Notes: generated by a model not told the origin, from the letters alone. 13,601 bases of DNA from Pseudomonadota bacterium (GCA_023435545.1 JAEYRQ010000658.1:1-13601); one strand, 5' to 3'. Numbered from the stretch's first letter, positions 6,442 through 13,601 are shown. A program made the numbers and translations.

Positions 6442-7620
6442 GTGCTGAAGACAGTCGCCGGGTTCGAGCGTATCGGCGAGGAAAATGCATTCGCCGTGCT
6501 CGCCCGCGCCACAGAGCTGGCGGCGGCGGGCCGCGACATCATCAATCTGGGGATCGGCCAGCCGGACTTCCGCACGCCGGACCACATCGTCGAGGCGGCG
6601 GTCAAGGCGCTGCGCGACGGACACCACGGCTATACGCCGGCGACCGGCATCCTGCCGCTGCGCGAGGCGGTCTCGGCCGACCTCCACCGTCGGCTCGGCG
6701 TAGAGGTCGATCCGGGGCTGGTGATGATCGTACCGGGCGGCAAGGTCACCATGTTCATGGCGATCCTGATGTTCGGCGAGCCGGGCGCGGAGATCCTCTA
6801 TCCCGACCCCGGATTCCCGATCTACCGATCGATGATCGTGTTCACAGGCGCGACGCCGGTGCCGGTGCCGATCCGCGAGGAGAACGGCTTCGCCTTTTCC
6901 GCCGCTGAGACGCTGTCGCTGATCACGCCGCGGACCCGGCTCCTGATCCTCAACAGCCCAGCCAACCCGACCGGCGGCGTCACGCCGAAGCCGGAGATCG
7001 ACGCGCTGGTGGCCGGTCTCGCCGCGTATCCTGACGTCGCGATCATGTCCGACGAGATCTACGGGCAGATGACCTTCGACGGGCTCGCCCACCAGACGCT
7101 GCTCGCCTATCCGGACATCCGCGACCGGCTGATCCTGCTCGACGGCTGGTCGAAGACCTATGCGATGACCGGCTGGCGGATGGGCTACTCGGTCTGGCCG
7201 AAGCGGCTCTACGATCATGCCCGAAAGCTGGCGGTGAACTCGTATTCCTGCGTCAACGCCGCGGCCCAGCATGCCGGCATAGCCGCGCTGGAAGGGCCGC
7301 AGGACGCGGTCCGCGACATGGTGGCCGAATTCGACCGCCGCCGCGCCGTCGTGGTCGCGGGGCTCAACTCGCTGCCGGGCGTGTCCTGCGCGACGCCGAA
7401 GGGCGCGTTCTACGCCTTCCCCAATGTCTCGGCGACCGGCTGGAAGGCGAAGGCGCTGGCCTCCGCGCTTCTGGAGGATGCCGGCGTCGCCGTCATCGGC
7501 GGACCGGATTTCGGCGTCCACGGCGAGGGCTACATCCGCCTGTCCTACGCCAACTCGACGGAGAACATCCGCCGGGCGATCGACCGGATGGGCGAGTTCC
7601 TGACCGCGAAGGCGGCGTGA
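6442..7620 (+). CDS. Class I/II PLP-dependent aminotransferase
   Basis: A 392-aa fold-type I aminotransferase of the aspartate-aminotransferase subfamily. The GTG at 6442 is chosen because GGAGGA (6429-6434) lies 7 nt upstream; the in-frame TTG at 6418 precedes that site. Motifs include LGIGQPDF (36-43), GYTPATG (63-69), NSPANPTGG (171-179), SDEIY (203-207) where the Asp contacts the pyridine nitrogen, the PLP-binding Lys238 in DGWSKTYAMTGWRMGY, and the C-terminal carboxylate-binding Arg366 in YIRLSYANS. All key residues are present. Substrate specificity cannot be read from sequence; relatives act on aspartate, alanine, aromatic or other amino acids. Hairpins flank it on both sides, so it may be monocistronic. 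It could handle an amino-acid product of the upstream cluster, but that link is only positional. Confidence 0.92.
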   Translation: MLKTVAGFERIGEENAFAVLARATELAAAGRDIINLGIGQPDFRTPDHIVEAAVKALRDGHHGYTPATGILPLREAVSADLHRRLGVEVDPGLVMIVPGGKVTMFMAILMFGEPGAEILYPDPGFPIYRSMIVFTGATPVPVPIREENGFAFSAAETLSLITPRTRLLILNSPANPTGGVTPKPEIDALVAGLAAYPDVAIMSDEIYGQMTFDGLAHQTLLAYPDIRDRLILLDGWSKTYAMTGWRMGYSVWPKRLYDHARKLAVNSYSCVNAAAQHAGIAALEGPQDAVRDMVAEFDRRRAVVVAGLNSLPGVSCATPKGAFYAFPNVSATGWKAKALASALLEDAGVAVIGGPDFGVHGEGYIRLSYANSTENIRRAIDRMGEFLTAKAA

Positions 7621-7621
7621 G

Positions 7622-7674
7622 GCGCGACGCGATCTCCGGTCGCGCGGGGCTCGAGACGAGCCGGCCTTCGGGCC
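7622..7674 (+). terminator. Three consecutive hairpins after the aminotransferase gene
   Basis: Directly after the stop codon come three hairpins in a row. The first is GCGCGAC (7622-7628) with GTCGCGC (7639-7645). The second is GGCTCG (7648-7653) with CGAGCC (7657-7662) around AGA. The third is GGCC-TTCG-GGCC (7663-7674) with a UUCG-type tetraloop. There is no T-tract, so termination could be structure-assisted or Rho-dependent. The cluster separates the aminotransferase unit from modABC. Confidence 0.5.
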
Positions 7675-7725
7675 CGTGAAACTGCGGAGTATTCGGACGG
7701 CGGCCCTTGGGCAGGTCATGGGGTC

Positions 7726-7760
7726 TTGACCAACTCGATATTTCCGCCTGAATATATCGA
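7726..7760 (+). promoter_or_regulatory. Candidate ModE-type operator (Mo-box) over the modA promoter
   Basis: Positions 7735-7760 hold an inverted repeat: TCGATAT (7735-7741) and ATATCGA (7754-7760) are perfect 7-bp half-sites around a 12-nt centre. The layout resembles the ModE box I recall from Escherichia coli and Rhodobacter (ATCGCTATATA-N6-TATATAACGAT), including the TAT-rich inner arms and the CG outer contacts. TTGACC at 7726-7731 could be a -35 element, with AT-rich sequence inside the right arm supplying a weak -10. Binding here would then cover the promoter and repress modABC when molybdate is plentiful. The repeat is seen directly; the role rests on similarity and on modA starting 25 nt downstream. 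Confidence 0.6.
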
Positions 7761-7785
7761 ACTATCCAACCGTCGAGGTATCCTC

Positions 7786-8562
7786 ATGAAGACGCTATTG
7801 CGCCTTGCCGCCCTCCTGGCGGTGGTCGCCGCGAGCGGCGTGGCGCGGGCCGAGCCGGTAACGGTGTTCGCGGCGGCAAGCGTCACCAACGCAATGGAGG
7901 AGATCGGAGAACTCTTCCGGGAGAAGGGCGGAGAGGCGCAGTTCTCCTTCGCCTCCTCCTCGACACTCGCCCGGCAGATCGACGCGGGCGCGCCGGCGCA
8001 GTTATTCGTCTCGGCCAACGAGGAGTGGATGGACTATCTCGCCGAACGCGACCTGATCGAGCCGGCGACGCGGGTGAGCCCGATCTCCAATCGGCTGGTG
8101 CTGATTGCGCCGTCCGACAGCGATTTGACATCCATCGAGATCACCGGCTCGACCGACTTCGCGAGCCCACTCGGTGCGGACGGGCGACTGGCGGTCGGTG
8201 ATCCCGAGCACGTGCCGGCGGGCATTTACGCGAAACAGGCGCTGGAGACGCTGGGCGCCTGGACAAGCCTCGAGCCGCGTCTGGCGCGCGCCGACAATGT
8301 GCGCGCCGCGCTGGCGCTGGTGGAGACCGGCGAGGCGCCGCTCGGGATCGTCTATTCGACAGACGCGGCAGCGAGCACCGGCGTCAAGATCGTCGGCACC
8401 TTTCCGCCGACGAGCCACGATGCCATCACCTATCCCTTCGCCATCGTGAAGGACCCGGGCGGCGGAGATGTGATCGGCGACGAGGCGAAGGCTCTGTTCT
8501 CCCTGATGACCGGGACCGAAGGCCTGGCGATCTTCGCCAGATACGGCTTCGCCACGGACTGA
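7786..8562 (+). CDS. modA: Molybdate ABC transporter, periplasmic substrate-binding protein
   Basis: A 258-aa periplasmic binding protein for molybdate (and tungstate). The ATG at 7786 is chosen: GAGG at 7775-7778 is well placed and the N-terminus MKTLLRLAALLAVVAASGVARA is a clean signal peptide, probably cleaved after residue 22 (ARA|EP). An upstream in-frame TTG at 7726 would add a non-signal leader and run through the operator. Family motifs are VTVFAAASVTNAMEEI at the start of the mature protein, FSFASSSTLARQI (anion-contact Ser residues), APAQLFVSANEEWMDYL, the VPAGIYAKQAL segment and ALVETGEAPLGIVYSTDA. It is followed 8 nt later by modB and then modC, making a standard modABC operon. 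Confidence 0.95.
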   Translation: MKTLLRLAALLAVVAASGVARAEPVTVFAAASVTNAMEEIGELFREKGGEAQFSFASSSTLARQIDAGAPAQLFVSANEEWMDYLAERDLIEPATRVSPISNRLVLIAPSDSDLTSIEITGSTDFASPLGADGRLAVGDPEHVPAGIYAKQALETLGAWTSLEPRLARADNVRAALALVETGEAPLGIVYSTDAAASTGVKIVGTFPPTSHDAITYPFAIVKDPGGGDVIGDEAKALFSLMTGTEGLAIFARYGFATD

Positions 8563-8570
8563 AGCGCGTC

Positions 8571-9260
8571 ATGTGGCCGCTGAGCGACGCGGAGATCACG
8601 GCACTCCTGCTGAGCCTCAGGATCTCCGCGGTCGCCGTCGCCGCGGCGCTGCCGGTGGCGATCGTCACGGCCTATGTTCTGGCGCGATACCGCTTTCCCG
8701 GCCGGGCGCTGCTCGACGTCGTGGTGCACCTGCCGCTGGTGCTGCCCCCGGTGGTGGTGGGATACCTGCTGCTGGTCACGTTCGGCACCAGGGCGCCGCT
8801 CGGCGGCTGGCTCTACGAGACCTTCGGCGTCCGCTTCATCTTTTCCTGGACGGGCGCCGCGCTCGCTGCCGCGATCGTCTCCTTTCCCTTCCAGGTTCGG
8901 GCGATCCGGCTGGCGCTCGAGGCGATCGACCCCGGCATCGAGGTCGCGGCCGAGACGCTGGGCAGCGGCCCGCTCGACCGCTTCCTGACGATCACCCTGC
9001 CGCTGGCGCTGCCGGGCGTGGTGGCCGGCGCGGTCACGGCCTTCGCCGCGAGCCTCGGCGAGTTCGGGGCGATCATCACCTTCGTCTCGAACATTCCCGG
9101 CGAGACCCGGACATTGCCGCTGGCGATCTACACTGCCATCCAGACGCCCGGTGGCGAGGCGGCGGCGCTGCGGCTGGTGATCCTGGCGATCGGCCTGGCG
9201 CTTGCCGGCCTGCTGCTGTCCGAACTTGCCGCGCGGCGCATCCGGGCGATGTCGGCCTGA
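8571..9260 (+). CDS. modB: Molybdate ABC transporter permease
   Basis: A 229-aa inner-membrane permease, the same length as I recall for E. coli ModB. Hydrophobic segments include ALLLSLRISAVAVAAALPVAIV, LLDVVVHLPLVLPPVVVGYLLLV and GVVAGAVTAFAASLGEFGAIITF, the last part of which is characteristic of ModB/CysT-type permeases (SLGEFGA). The coupling loop with EVAAETLGSGPLDRFLTITLPLALPG is the EAA motif that contacts ModC. It starts 8 nt after modA with only a weak ribosome site, and its TGA overlaps the ATG of modC by one base (TGATG), so modB and modC are translationally coupled. Confidence 0.95.
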   Translation: MWPLSDAEITALLLSLRISAVAVAAALPVAIVTAYVLARYRFPGRALLDVVVHLPLVLPPVVVGYLLLVTFGTRAPLGGWLYETFGVRFIFSWTGAALAAAIVSFPFQVRAIRLALEAIDPGIEVAAETLGSGPLDRFLTITLPLALPGVVAGAVTAFAASLGEFGAIITFVSNIPGETRTLPLAIYTAIQTPGGEAAALRLVILAIGLALAGLLLSELAARRIRAMSA

Positions 9261-10357
9261 TGGCGCTCGATGTCGAGATCGCCCATGTCGCGGGAGACTT
9301 CCGGCTGGACGTCGCCTTCTCGCTGGAGACGCGGGGCGTGGTGGCGCTGTTCGGGCCGTCGGGCAGTGGAAAATCCACGACAATCAATGCGATCGCCGGG
9401 CTGATCCGGCCGCAGCGCGGGCGAATCGTGGTCGGTGGCCGGGTCCTGACCGATACCGCGCGACGCATCTTCCTGCCGCCGCGCCGCCGGCGGATCGGCT
9501 ACGTGTTCCAGGACGCACGGCTGTTTCCGCACATGAGCGTGCGCAGCAACCTGATGTTCGGCTGGCGGCGATCCGCAAGTCCGCCCCCGAAGGCGGAGGT
9601 GGAGCGCCTGATCGACCTGCTGGGTATCGGTCATCTGCTCGACCGGCGGCCGCGGCACCTGTCAGGCGGCGAGCGAAGTCGCGTCGCGCTCGGCCGGGCA
9701 ATTCTGTGCGCTCCCGACCTCTTGCTGCTCGACGAGCCGATGGCGAGCCTCGACCGGGCTCGCCGCGAGGAGATCCTGCCCTATCTCGACCGGCTGCGTG
9801 TCGAGACCACGACGCCGATGGTCTATGTCAGCCATTCGATCGAGGAGGTGACCCGGCTCGCCGACACCATGGTGGTGCTCGACCACGGCCGCGTGGCGGC
9901 GGTCGGCGATGTCGGCACGGTGACGACGCGCCTCGACCTGTTTCCGATCACGGGACGCCTCGATGCCGCCGCGGTCGTCGAGGCGAGAATCGCCGAGGCG
10001 GTGCCGGGGGGCGAAATGTCGGTGCTCGAATTCGACGGAGGCCGGCTGCTGGTCCCCGGCTATGCGGGTCCCCCCGGTGTCAGCGTGCGCACCCGGATCG
10101 CGGCGCGGGACGTGATCCTGTCGCTTGCGGAGCCGGGAGAGATCAGCGCGAACAACGTTCTCCAGGTGACGATCGCCGAAATCCGCAGGGAGGACGGACC
10201 CTACACCGAGATCCTGCTGACCGCGGGACCGACGCGGCTCATCGCCCGTGTGACCCATTCCTCGGTGGAACGGCTGAGGCTCGCGCCGGGCCTTCGCCTG
10301 TTCGCGGTGATCAAGGCAATCAACGTGGATTCCAGGATTCGCGCGACGGCCGTCTGA
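9260..10357 (+). CDS. modC: Molybdate ABC transporter ATP-binding protein with C-terminal Mop domain
   Basis: A 365-aa ATPase of the molybdate importer. The ATG at 9260 shares its A with the modB stop. Motifs are Walker A GPSGSGKST (32-40), Q-loop Gln84, signature LSGGE (134-138) followed by RSRVALGRAI, Walker B LLLLDEP (154-160), D-loop SLD and a switch His in YVSHSIEE. After about residue 230 comes the ModC-specific tail ending in a single Mop (TOBE-type) oxyanion-binding domain, roughly 297-357, starting at NNVLQVTIAEI and ending in VIKAINVDS. The Mop domain allows feedback inhibition by cytoplasmic molybdate in characterised ModC proteins. Its stop lies 21 nt from the convergent regulator gene. 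Confidence 0.95.
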   Translation: MALDVEIAHVAGDFRLDVAFSLETRGVVALFGPSGSGKSTTINAIAGLIRPQRGRIVVGGRVLTDTARRIFLPPRRRRIGYVFQDARLFPHMSVRSNLMFGWRRSASPPPKAEVERLIDLLGIGHLLDRRPRHLSGGERSRVALGRAILCAPDLLLLDEPMASLDRARREEILPYLDRLRVETTTPMVYVSHSIEEVTRLADTMVVLDHGRVAAVGDVGTVTTRLDLFPITGRLDAAAVVEARIAEAVPGGEMSVLEFDGGRLLVPGYAGPPGVSVRTRIAARDVILSLAEPGEISANNVLQVTIAEIRREDGPYTEILLTAGPTRLIARVTHSSVERLRLAPGLRLFAVIKAINVDSRIRATAV

Positions 10358-10359
10358 CC

Positions 10360-10372
10360 ATCGGGCGCCGAT
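10360..10372. terminator. Short hairpin between convergent modC and the ModE-like gene
   Basis: ATCGG-GCG-CCGAT forms a 5-bp stem in the 21-nt gap between the two convergent stop codons. It could act on both strands but is short and lacks a T-run on either side. A second small palindrome (GACGGCCGTC, 10345-10354) overlaps the end of modC. Weak evidence for termination. Confidence 0.25.
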
Positions 10373-10378
10373 CGCCGC

Positions 10379-10750
10379 TCAGTTCGGCTCCAGCCCCACA
10401 CGCAACGCCGCCACGTCGGCCTCGGCCCCGGCGGCGGCCGCCGCTTCCATGCGGCGATAGGCGGCGAGCACCGCCTCGCCCTGCGCGGTGAGCTTGGCAC
10501 CGCCCCCGTGCGCCCCGCCCTTCTCCGATTCGACCAGGGGATCGGCGTACCAGCGGTTCATGGAATCGACCAGCGTCCAGGCGCGCTTGTAGCTCATCTT
10601 CATGCGGCGGCCGGCGGCCGAGATCGAGCCGGTGTCGCGGATGCCCTCCAGCAGATCCGCCTTGCCGGGGCCGATCGCGACGCCCGGCGCCAGCACGACA
10701 CGCAGGCGCACGCCGGTGGTGATGTTGCCCGTCCTCATGCGCGCGATCAT
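10379..10750 (-). CDS. Single-domain ModE-like molybdate-responsive winged-helix regulator
   Basis: A 123-aa DNA-binding protein corresponding to the N-terminal half of ModE only. TGSISAAGRRMKMSYKRAWT (40-59) is the ModE/LysR-type helix-turn-helix, followed by VDSMN and the wing KGGAHGGGAKLTAQGEAVL (77-95), which parallels the Gly-rich wing of E. coli ModE. The C-terminal Mop repeats that bind molybdate in full-length ModE (about 260 aa) are absent, so metal sensing must work differently or need a partner; short forms like this are common in alphaproteobacteria. The start at 10750 overlaps the ATPase stop (ATGA), with an alternative ATG at 10738 (residue 5). Convergence on modABC and a ModE-like palindrome upstream of modA support regulation of that operon. 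Confidence 0.85.
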   Translation of the reverse strand: MIARMRTGNITTGVRLRVVLAPGVAIGPGKADLLEGIRDTGSISAAGRRMKMSYKRAWTLVDSMNRWYADPLVESEKGGAHGGGAKLTAQGEAVLAAYRRMEAAAAAGAEADVAALRVGLEPN

Positions 10751-13497
10751 CGGCCGCCGGACACGGGTTGCCAAGCCTCGTCGGCACCACGTCGGAGGCG
10801 CGTGACAGCCTTTTCGGCCTCCACGACAATGAACATGGCAACCGCCGCGCCGACAATCCACAGCCAGTCGGTGGCCCCTAGCGGAACCGTGGCGAACACT
10901 GCCTGCAGCGGCGGCAGGTAGGTGAAGGCGACCTGCAGGAGCGCCACCAGCGCGACCGCGACAACCGCCGGCACGCTGCCGGTGAAGGTTCGCCAGCCCC
11001 ACGACGGCTCGACCAGCCGACGCGTGTTGAACAGGTAAAGCGCCTCGCAGACGACGATGGTGTTGACCGCCACCGTCCGCGCCCGGTCGAGGCCGCCGCC
11101 GTCGTCCGCGACCGCCATGAAGAACAGCCCGGCGACCGCCGCCGTCATCAGCACCGAGACGAGCACGATGCGCCAGACCAGGAACGGCGACAGGATCGGC
11201 GAGTCGGGCCGGCGCGGCGGCCGGGCCATCGCCCCGGGTTCGCCGGGCTCGAAGGCGAAGGCGAGCGCCAGTGTCACCGTCGTCACCATGTTCACCCACA
11301 GGATCTGCAGCGGCGTCACCGGCAGGGCGAGCCCCAGCAGGATCGCGCCGATGACGATCATCGCCTGGCCGCCATTTGTCGGCAGGATGAAGACGATCGA
11401 CTTCTTCAGGTTCTCGTAGACCGTCCGGCCCTCCTCGACCGCATGCGCGATCGAGGCGAAATTGTCGTCGGCGAGCACGATCTGCGCGGCCTCCTTGGCC
11501 GCCTCGGAGCCCTTGATGCCCATGGCGACGCCGACGTCGGCGCGCTTCAAGGCCGGCGCGTCGTTGACGCCGTCGCCGGTCATCGCCACGACGTGGCCGG
11601 AGGCCTGCAGCGCTTCGACGAGTCGCAGCTTGTGCTCGGGCGAGGTGCGGGCGAAGACATCGACCTCGCGCGCCGTCCCGGCGAGCGAGGGGACGTCGAG
11701 CGTTTCAAAGTCGCGCCCTGTTAAGACTCGGTCCGTCGCCATGCCGAACCGGGCCGCGATGGCGCGCGCGGTGGCGCCGTGGTCGCCGGTGATCATCTTG
11801 ACGCGGATGCCGGCCTCGCGGCAGAGCCGCACCGCCTCGATCGCCTCCTCGCGCGGGGCATCGGCGATGCCGACGAGGCCGAGCATGGTGAGCCCTGCCT
11901 CCAGGTCGGCGTCGGTGACCTCGGCCTTGTCAGGCGCCGTGCGCCGGAAGGCCACCGCCAGCACGCGCTGGCCATCGGCCGCCATGTCCTCCAGCCGGTC
12001 GTGCCACCAGGCGATGTCCAGCTCGCTCTCGCCGCCGGCATCCGCCTGACGGTCGCAGAGCTCGAGCAGCACCTCCGGCGCGCCCTTGGCGTAGATGACC
12101 CCGTTGCCGTCGACGCGGTGCAGCGTCGCCATCATCCGGCGGGTGGTCTCGAAGGGCAGCGTGTCGATGCGGGGCAGCAACTCGCACTCACCGTCCGGCT
12201 CTATCCCGGCCTTGTGGGCCAGCACCACCAGCGCGCCCTCCATCGGGTCGCCCTCGACCCGCCAGGCGCCGTCCTGGTGATGTACGCGGGCGTCGGAGCA
12301 CAGGCAGGCGCCGCGCGCGAGCTCGCGCAGGCGGGCGAGCCTCGCCTCGACCCCGTCCGCGCCGTCACGGTCCTGGATGCCACCCTCCGGGAGGTAGCCG
12401 CTGCCCTCGACATCGAACACCGTGCCGGCGGCGGCGACCGTCTCCACCGTCATCTCGTTGCGGGTCAGCGTACCGGTCTTGTCGGAGCAGATCACCGTCA
12501 CCGAGCCCAGCGTCTCGACCGCCGGCAGATGGCGGACGATGGCGTTGCGGTGCGCCATCCGCTCGACGCCGATCGCCATGGTGATGGTGAGGATCGCCGG
12601 CAGCCCCTCGGGGATCGCCGCGACGGCGAGGCCCACCACGGCGAGGAACAGCTCGCCGACGTCGTAGCCGCGCACCAGGACGCCGAAGGCGAAGATCGCC
12701 GCCGAGGCGATCAGAATGATCAGCGTCAGCCAGCGGGCGAAGCGGTCCATCTGGCGCAAGAGCGGCGTGGTGATCCGGCCGACCGAGCCGACCAGATGGC
12801 CGATCCGGCCGATTTCGGTCACCTCGCCGGTCGCGACGACCAGGCCGGAGGCGGTGCCGCGCGTTAGCAGCGTGCCGAAATAGGCCATGTCGGCGCGCTC
12901 GGCGACCAGGGTCTCCGGCGCAACCGGAGTCGTGGATTTGGCAACAGGCAGCGATTCGCCGGTGAGCGGCGCCTCGTCCACCTCCACCGACTTGGCGTGC
13001 AGCAGCCTGAGGTCGGCGGGCACCCGATCGCCGGGCTCCAGCACCACCACGTCGCCGGGCACCAGGCCGGCCGCGTCGATCGTCACCCTGTGGCCGTCGC
13101 GCATGACCAGCGCCTTCGGCGCCAGCATAGCGCGGATCGCGTCCATCGCCTGTTCGGCGCGCCCCTCCTGGATGAAGCCGACGATGGCATTGATCACCAC
13201 CACGGCGAGGATGACCGCCGAATCCATGAAATGGCCGATGGCGGCGGTCAGGACCGCCGCCGCCAGCAGCACGTAGATCAGCACGTTGTGGAACTGCAGC
13301 AGGAACCGGACCACCGGATGACGCGGCGGCGCCTCGGGCAGGCGGTTCGGCCCATAGCTCTCCAGCCGCCGCGCGGCCTCGTCGGCCGAAAGTCCGTTGT
13401 GATGGGAGTCGAGCTCGCCGATCGCTTCGTGGACGGACATCGCGTGCCAAGCCCGTGGCTGCGTATCGGGGGGCGTGGCCGCGGCGGGTCTCGTCAT
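10747..13497 (-). CDS. P2-type cation-transporting P-type ATPase (HAD family)
   Basis: A 916-aa membrane pump with all catalytic motifs: N-terminal cation-ATPase domain (about 17-60), M1/M2 (about 62-107), actuator motif TGES (179-182), M4 PEGLP (296-300), phosphorylation site DKTGT (339-343), nucleotide-binding KGAPE (471-475), MITGD (568-572) and hinge TGDGVNDAP (640-648), then six C-terminal membrane helices ending near 895. Layout and the PEGLP and WVN motifs place it with P2A (SERCA-like) pumps, not heavy-metal P1B pumps, as there is no CPC motif or metal-binding N-domain. Recalled SERCA Ca2+ ligands are only partly kept: the M4 Glu, M5 Asn708, M6 Asn736 and Thr739 are present, but M5 Glu is Gln711 and M6 Asp is Thr740. 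Ion specificity is therefore uncertain. The stop overlaps the ModE-like gene. Confidence 0.92.
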   Translation of the reverse strand: MTRPAAATPPDTQPRAWHAMSVHEAIGELDSHHNGLSADEAARRLESYGPNRLPEAPPRHPVVRFLLQFHNVLIYVLLAAAVLTAAIGHFMDSAVILAVVVINAIVGFIQEGRAEQAMDAIRAMLAPKALVMRDGHRVTIDAAGLVPGDVVVLEPGDRVPADLRLLHAKSVEVDEAPLTGESLPVAKSTTPVAPETLVAERADMAYFGTLLTRGTASGLVVATGEVTEIGRIGHLVGSVGRITTPLLRQMDRFARWLTLIILIASAAIFAFGVLVRGYDVGELFLAVVGLAVAAIPEGLPAILTITMAIGVERMAHRNAIVRHLPAVETLGSVTVICSDKTGTLTRNEMTVETVAAAGTVFDVEGSGYLPEGGIQDRDGADGVEARLARLRELARGACLCSDARVHHQDGAWRVEGDPMEGALVVLAHKAGIEPDGECELLPRIDTLPFETTRRMMATLHRVDGNGVIYAKGAPEVLLELCDRQADAGGESELDIAWWHDRLEDMAADGQRVLAVAFRRTAPDKAEVTDADLEAGLTMLGLVGIADAPREEAIEAVRLCREAGIRVKMITGDHGATARAIAARFGMATDRVLTGRDFETLDVPSLAGTAREVDVFARTSPEHKLRLVEALQASGHVVAMTGDGVNDAPALKRADVGVAMGIKGSEAAKEAAQIVLADDNFASIAHAVEEGRTVYENLKKSIVFILPTNGGQAMIVIGAILLGLALPVTPLQILWVNMVTTVTLALAFAFEPGEPGAMARPPRRPDSPILSPFLVWRIVLVSVLMTAAVAGLFFMAVADDGGGLDRARTVAVNTIVVCEALYLFNTRRLVEPSWGWRTFTGSVPAVVAVALVALLQVAFTYLPPLQAVFATVPLGATDWLWIVGAAVAMFIVVEAEKAVTRLRRGADEAWQPVSGGR

Positions 13498-13572
13498 GGG
13501 CGCTCGGGTATCGCTGGTTGGGGCTTGATCGGTGGGAACGATGCGGATTTCCCGCAGGACCTGGGCCTCAGG

Positions 13573-13601
13573 CTACGGTCCCTTGCCGAGCGCCTCCTTG
13601 A
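13573..13601 (-). CDS. Possible 3' end of an upstream minus-strand gene (partial)
   Basis: On the minus strand the edge reads KEALGKGP followed by TAG (13575-13573). The codons look natural for a protein C-terminus, and the position, 75 nt ahead of the P-type ATPase start, would suit the previous gene of an operon. Only 8 codons are visible, and another frame is also open to an ATGA overlap with the ATPase start, so the choice of frame is tentative. No function can be given. Confidence 0.3.

Noticed and set aside
5905..7719. 604-aa open frame on the minus strand
   Set aside because: Runs antisense across both the MarR and aminotransferase genes and the spacer between them; composition is that of a shadow frame.
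7726..7785. TTG at 7726 as the modA start
   Set aside because: It would put the operator and promoter inside the gene and bury the signal peptide 20 residues in; ATG 7786 has a ribosome site and a clean signal peptide.
10751..11299. N-terminal extension of the ModE-like protein to 306 aa
   Set aside because: The extra residues are an Arg/Gly/Ala-rich alternative frame of the P-type ATPase; ModE similarity starts only after 10750.
13593..13599. Perfect AAGGAGG on the minus strand at the right edge as a ribosome site
   Set aside because: No start codon follows at a usable distance; it is more simply the Lys-Glu-Ala codons of the partial upstream gene.
1..13601. tRNA, rRNA, CRISPR, insertion sequence, toxin-antitoxin or phage genes
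   Set aside because: No tRNA-like folds, repeat-spacer arrays, transposase or integrase motifs were seen on either strand; all long frames with sensible composition are accounted for.

Overview
The window is GC-rich, almost fully coding DNA. Its short intergenic palindromes, ATGA/GTGA gene overlaps and gene families suggest an alphaproteobacterium, probably of the Rhizobiales/Hyphomicrobiales type. That placement is an inference from style and gene content; there is no rRNA or other marker gene here. I see no tRNA, rRNA, CRISPR array, transposase or prophage gene.

Left half (1-6348, + strand): a compact catabolic-looking cluster. It starts with the 3' end of a gene that is probably an ABC-transporter solute-binding protein. 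A hairpin-containing spacer follows, then a nitrate/taurine/pyrimidine-type ABC ATPase and its permease (ATGA overlap). Next come a cytosine-deaminase-like amidohydrolase, a GlcD-like FAD-linked oxidoreductase and two tandem flavodoxin-fold NAD(P)H:quinone-reductase-like proteins (GTGA overlap). After an AT-richer spacer there is a MarR-type regulator. Spacings inside the unit are 4-9 nt or overlaps, so it is most simply one operon for import and breakdown of a small, probably nitrogen-containing cyclic compound. The substrate cannot be read from the sequence.

Middle (6349-7725): a class I PLP-dependent aminotransferase, flanked by hairpin-rich spacers on both sides, so it may be a separate unit.

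Right half (7726-10750): modABC, a complete high-affinity molybdate ABC transporter. It is preceded by an inverted repeat resembling a ModE operator. A convergent gene codes for a short, single-domain ModE-like winged-helix regulator. That regulator overlaps by ATGA the end of a large P2-type cation-transporting P-type ATPase on the minus strand (10747-13497), so regulator and pump are probably co-transcribed. The right edge may hold the last few codons of another minus-strand gene upstream of the pump.

Most interesting points: the unassigned catabolic cluster with its paired reductases; the likely local molybdate circuit (operator, modABC, ModE-like protein) whose regulator is translationally coupled to a cation pump; and the non-canonical ion-site residues of that pump.
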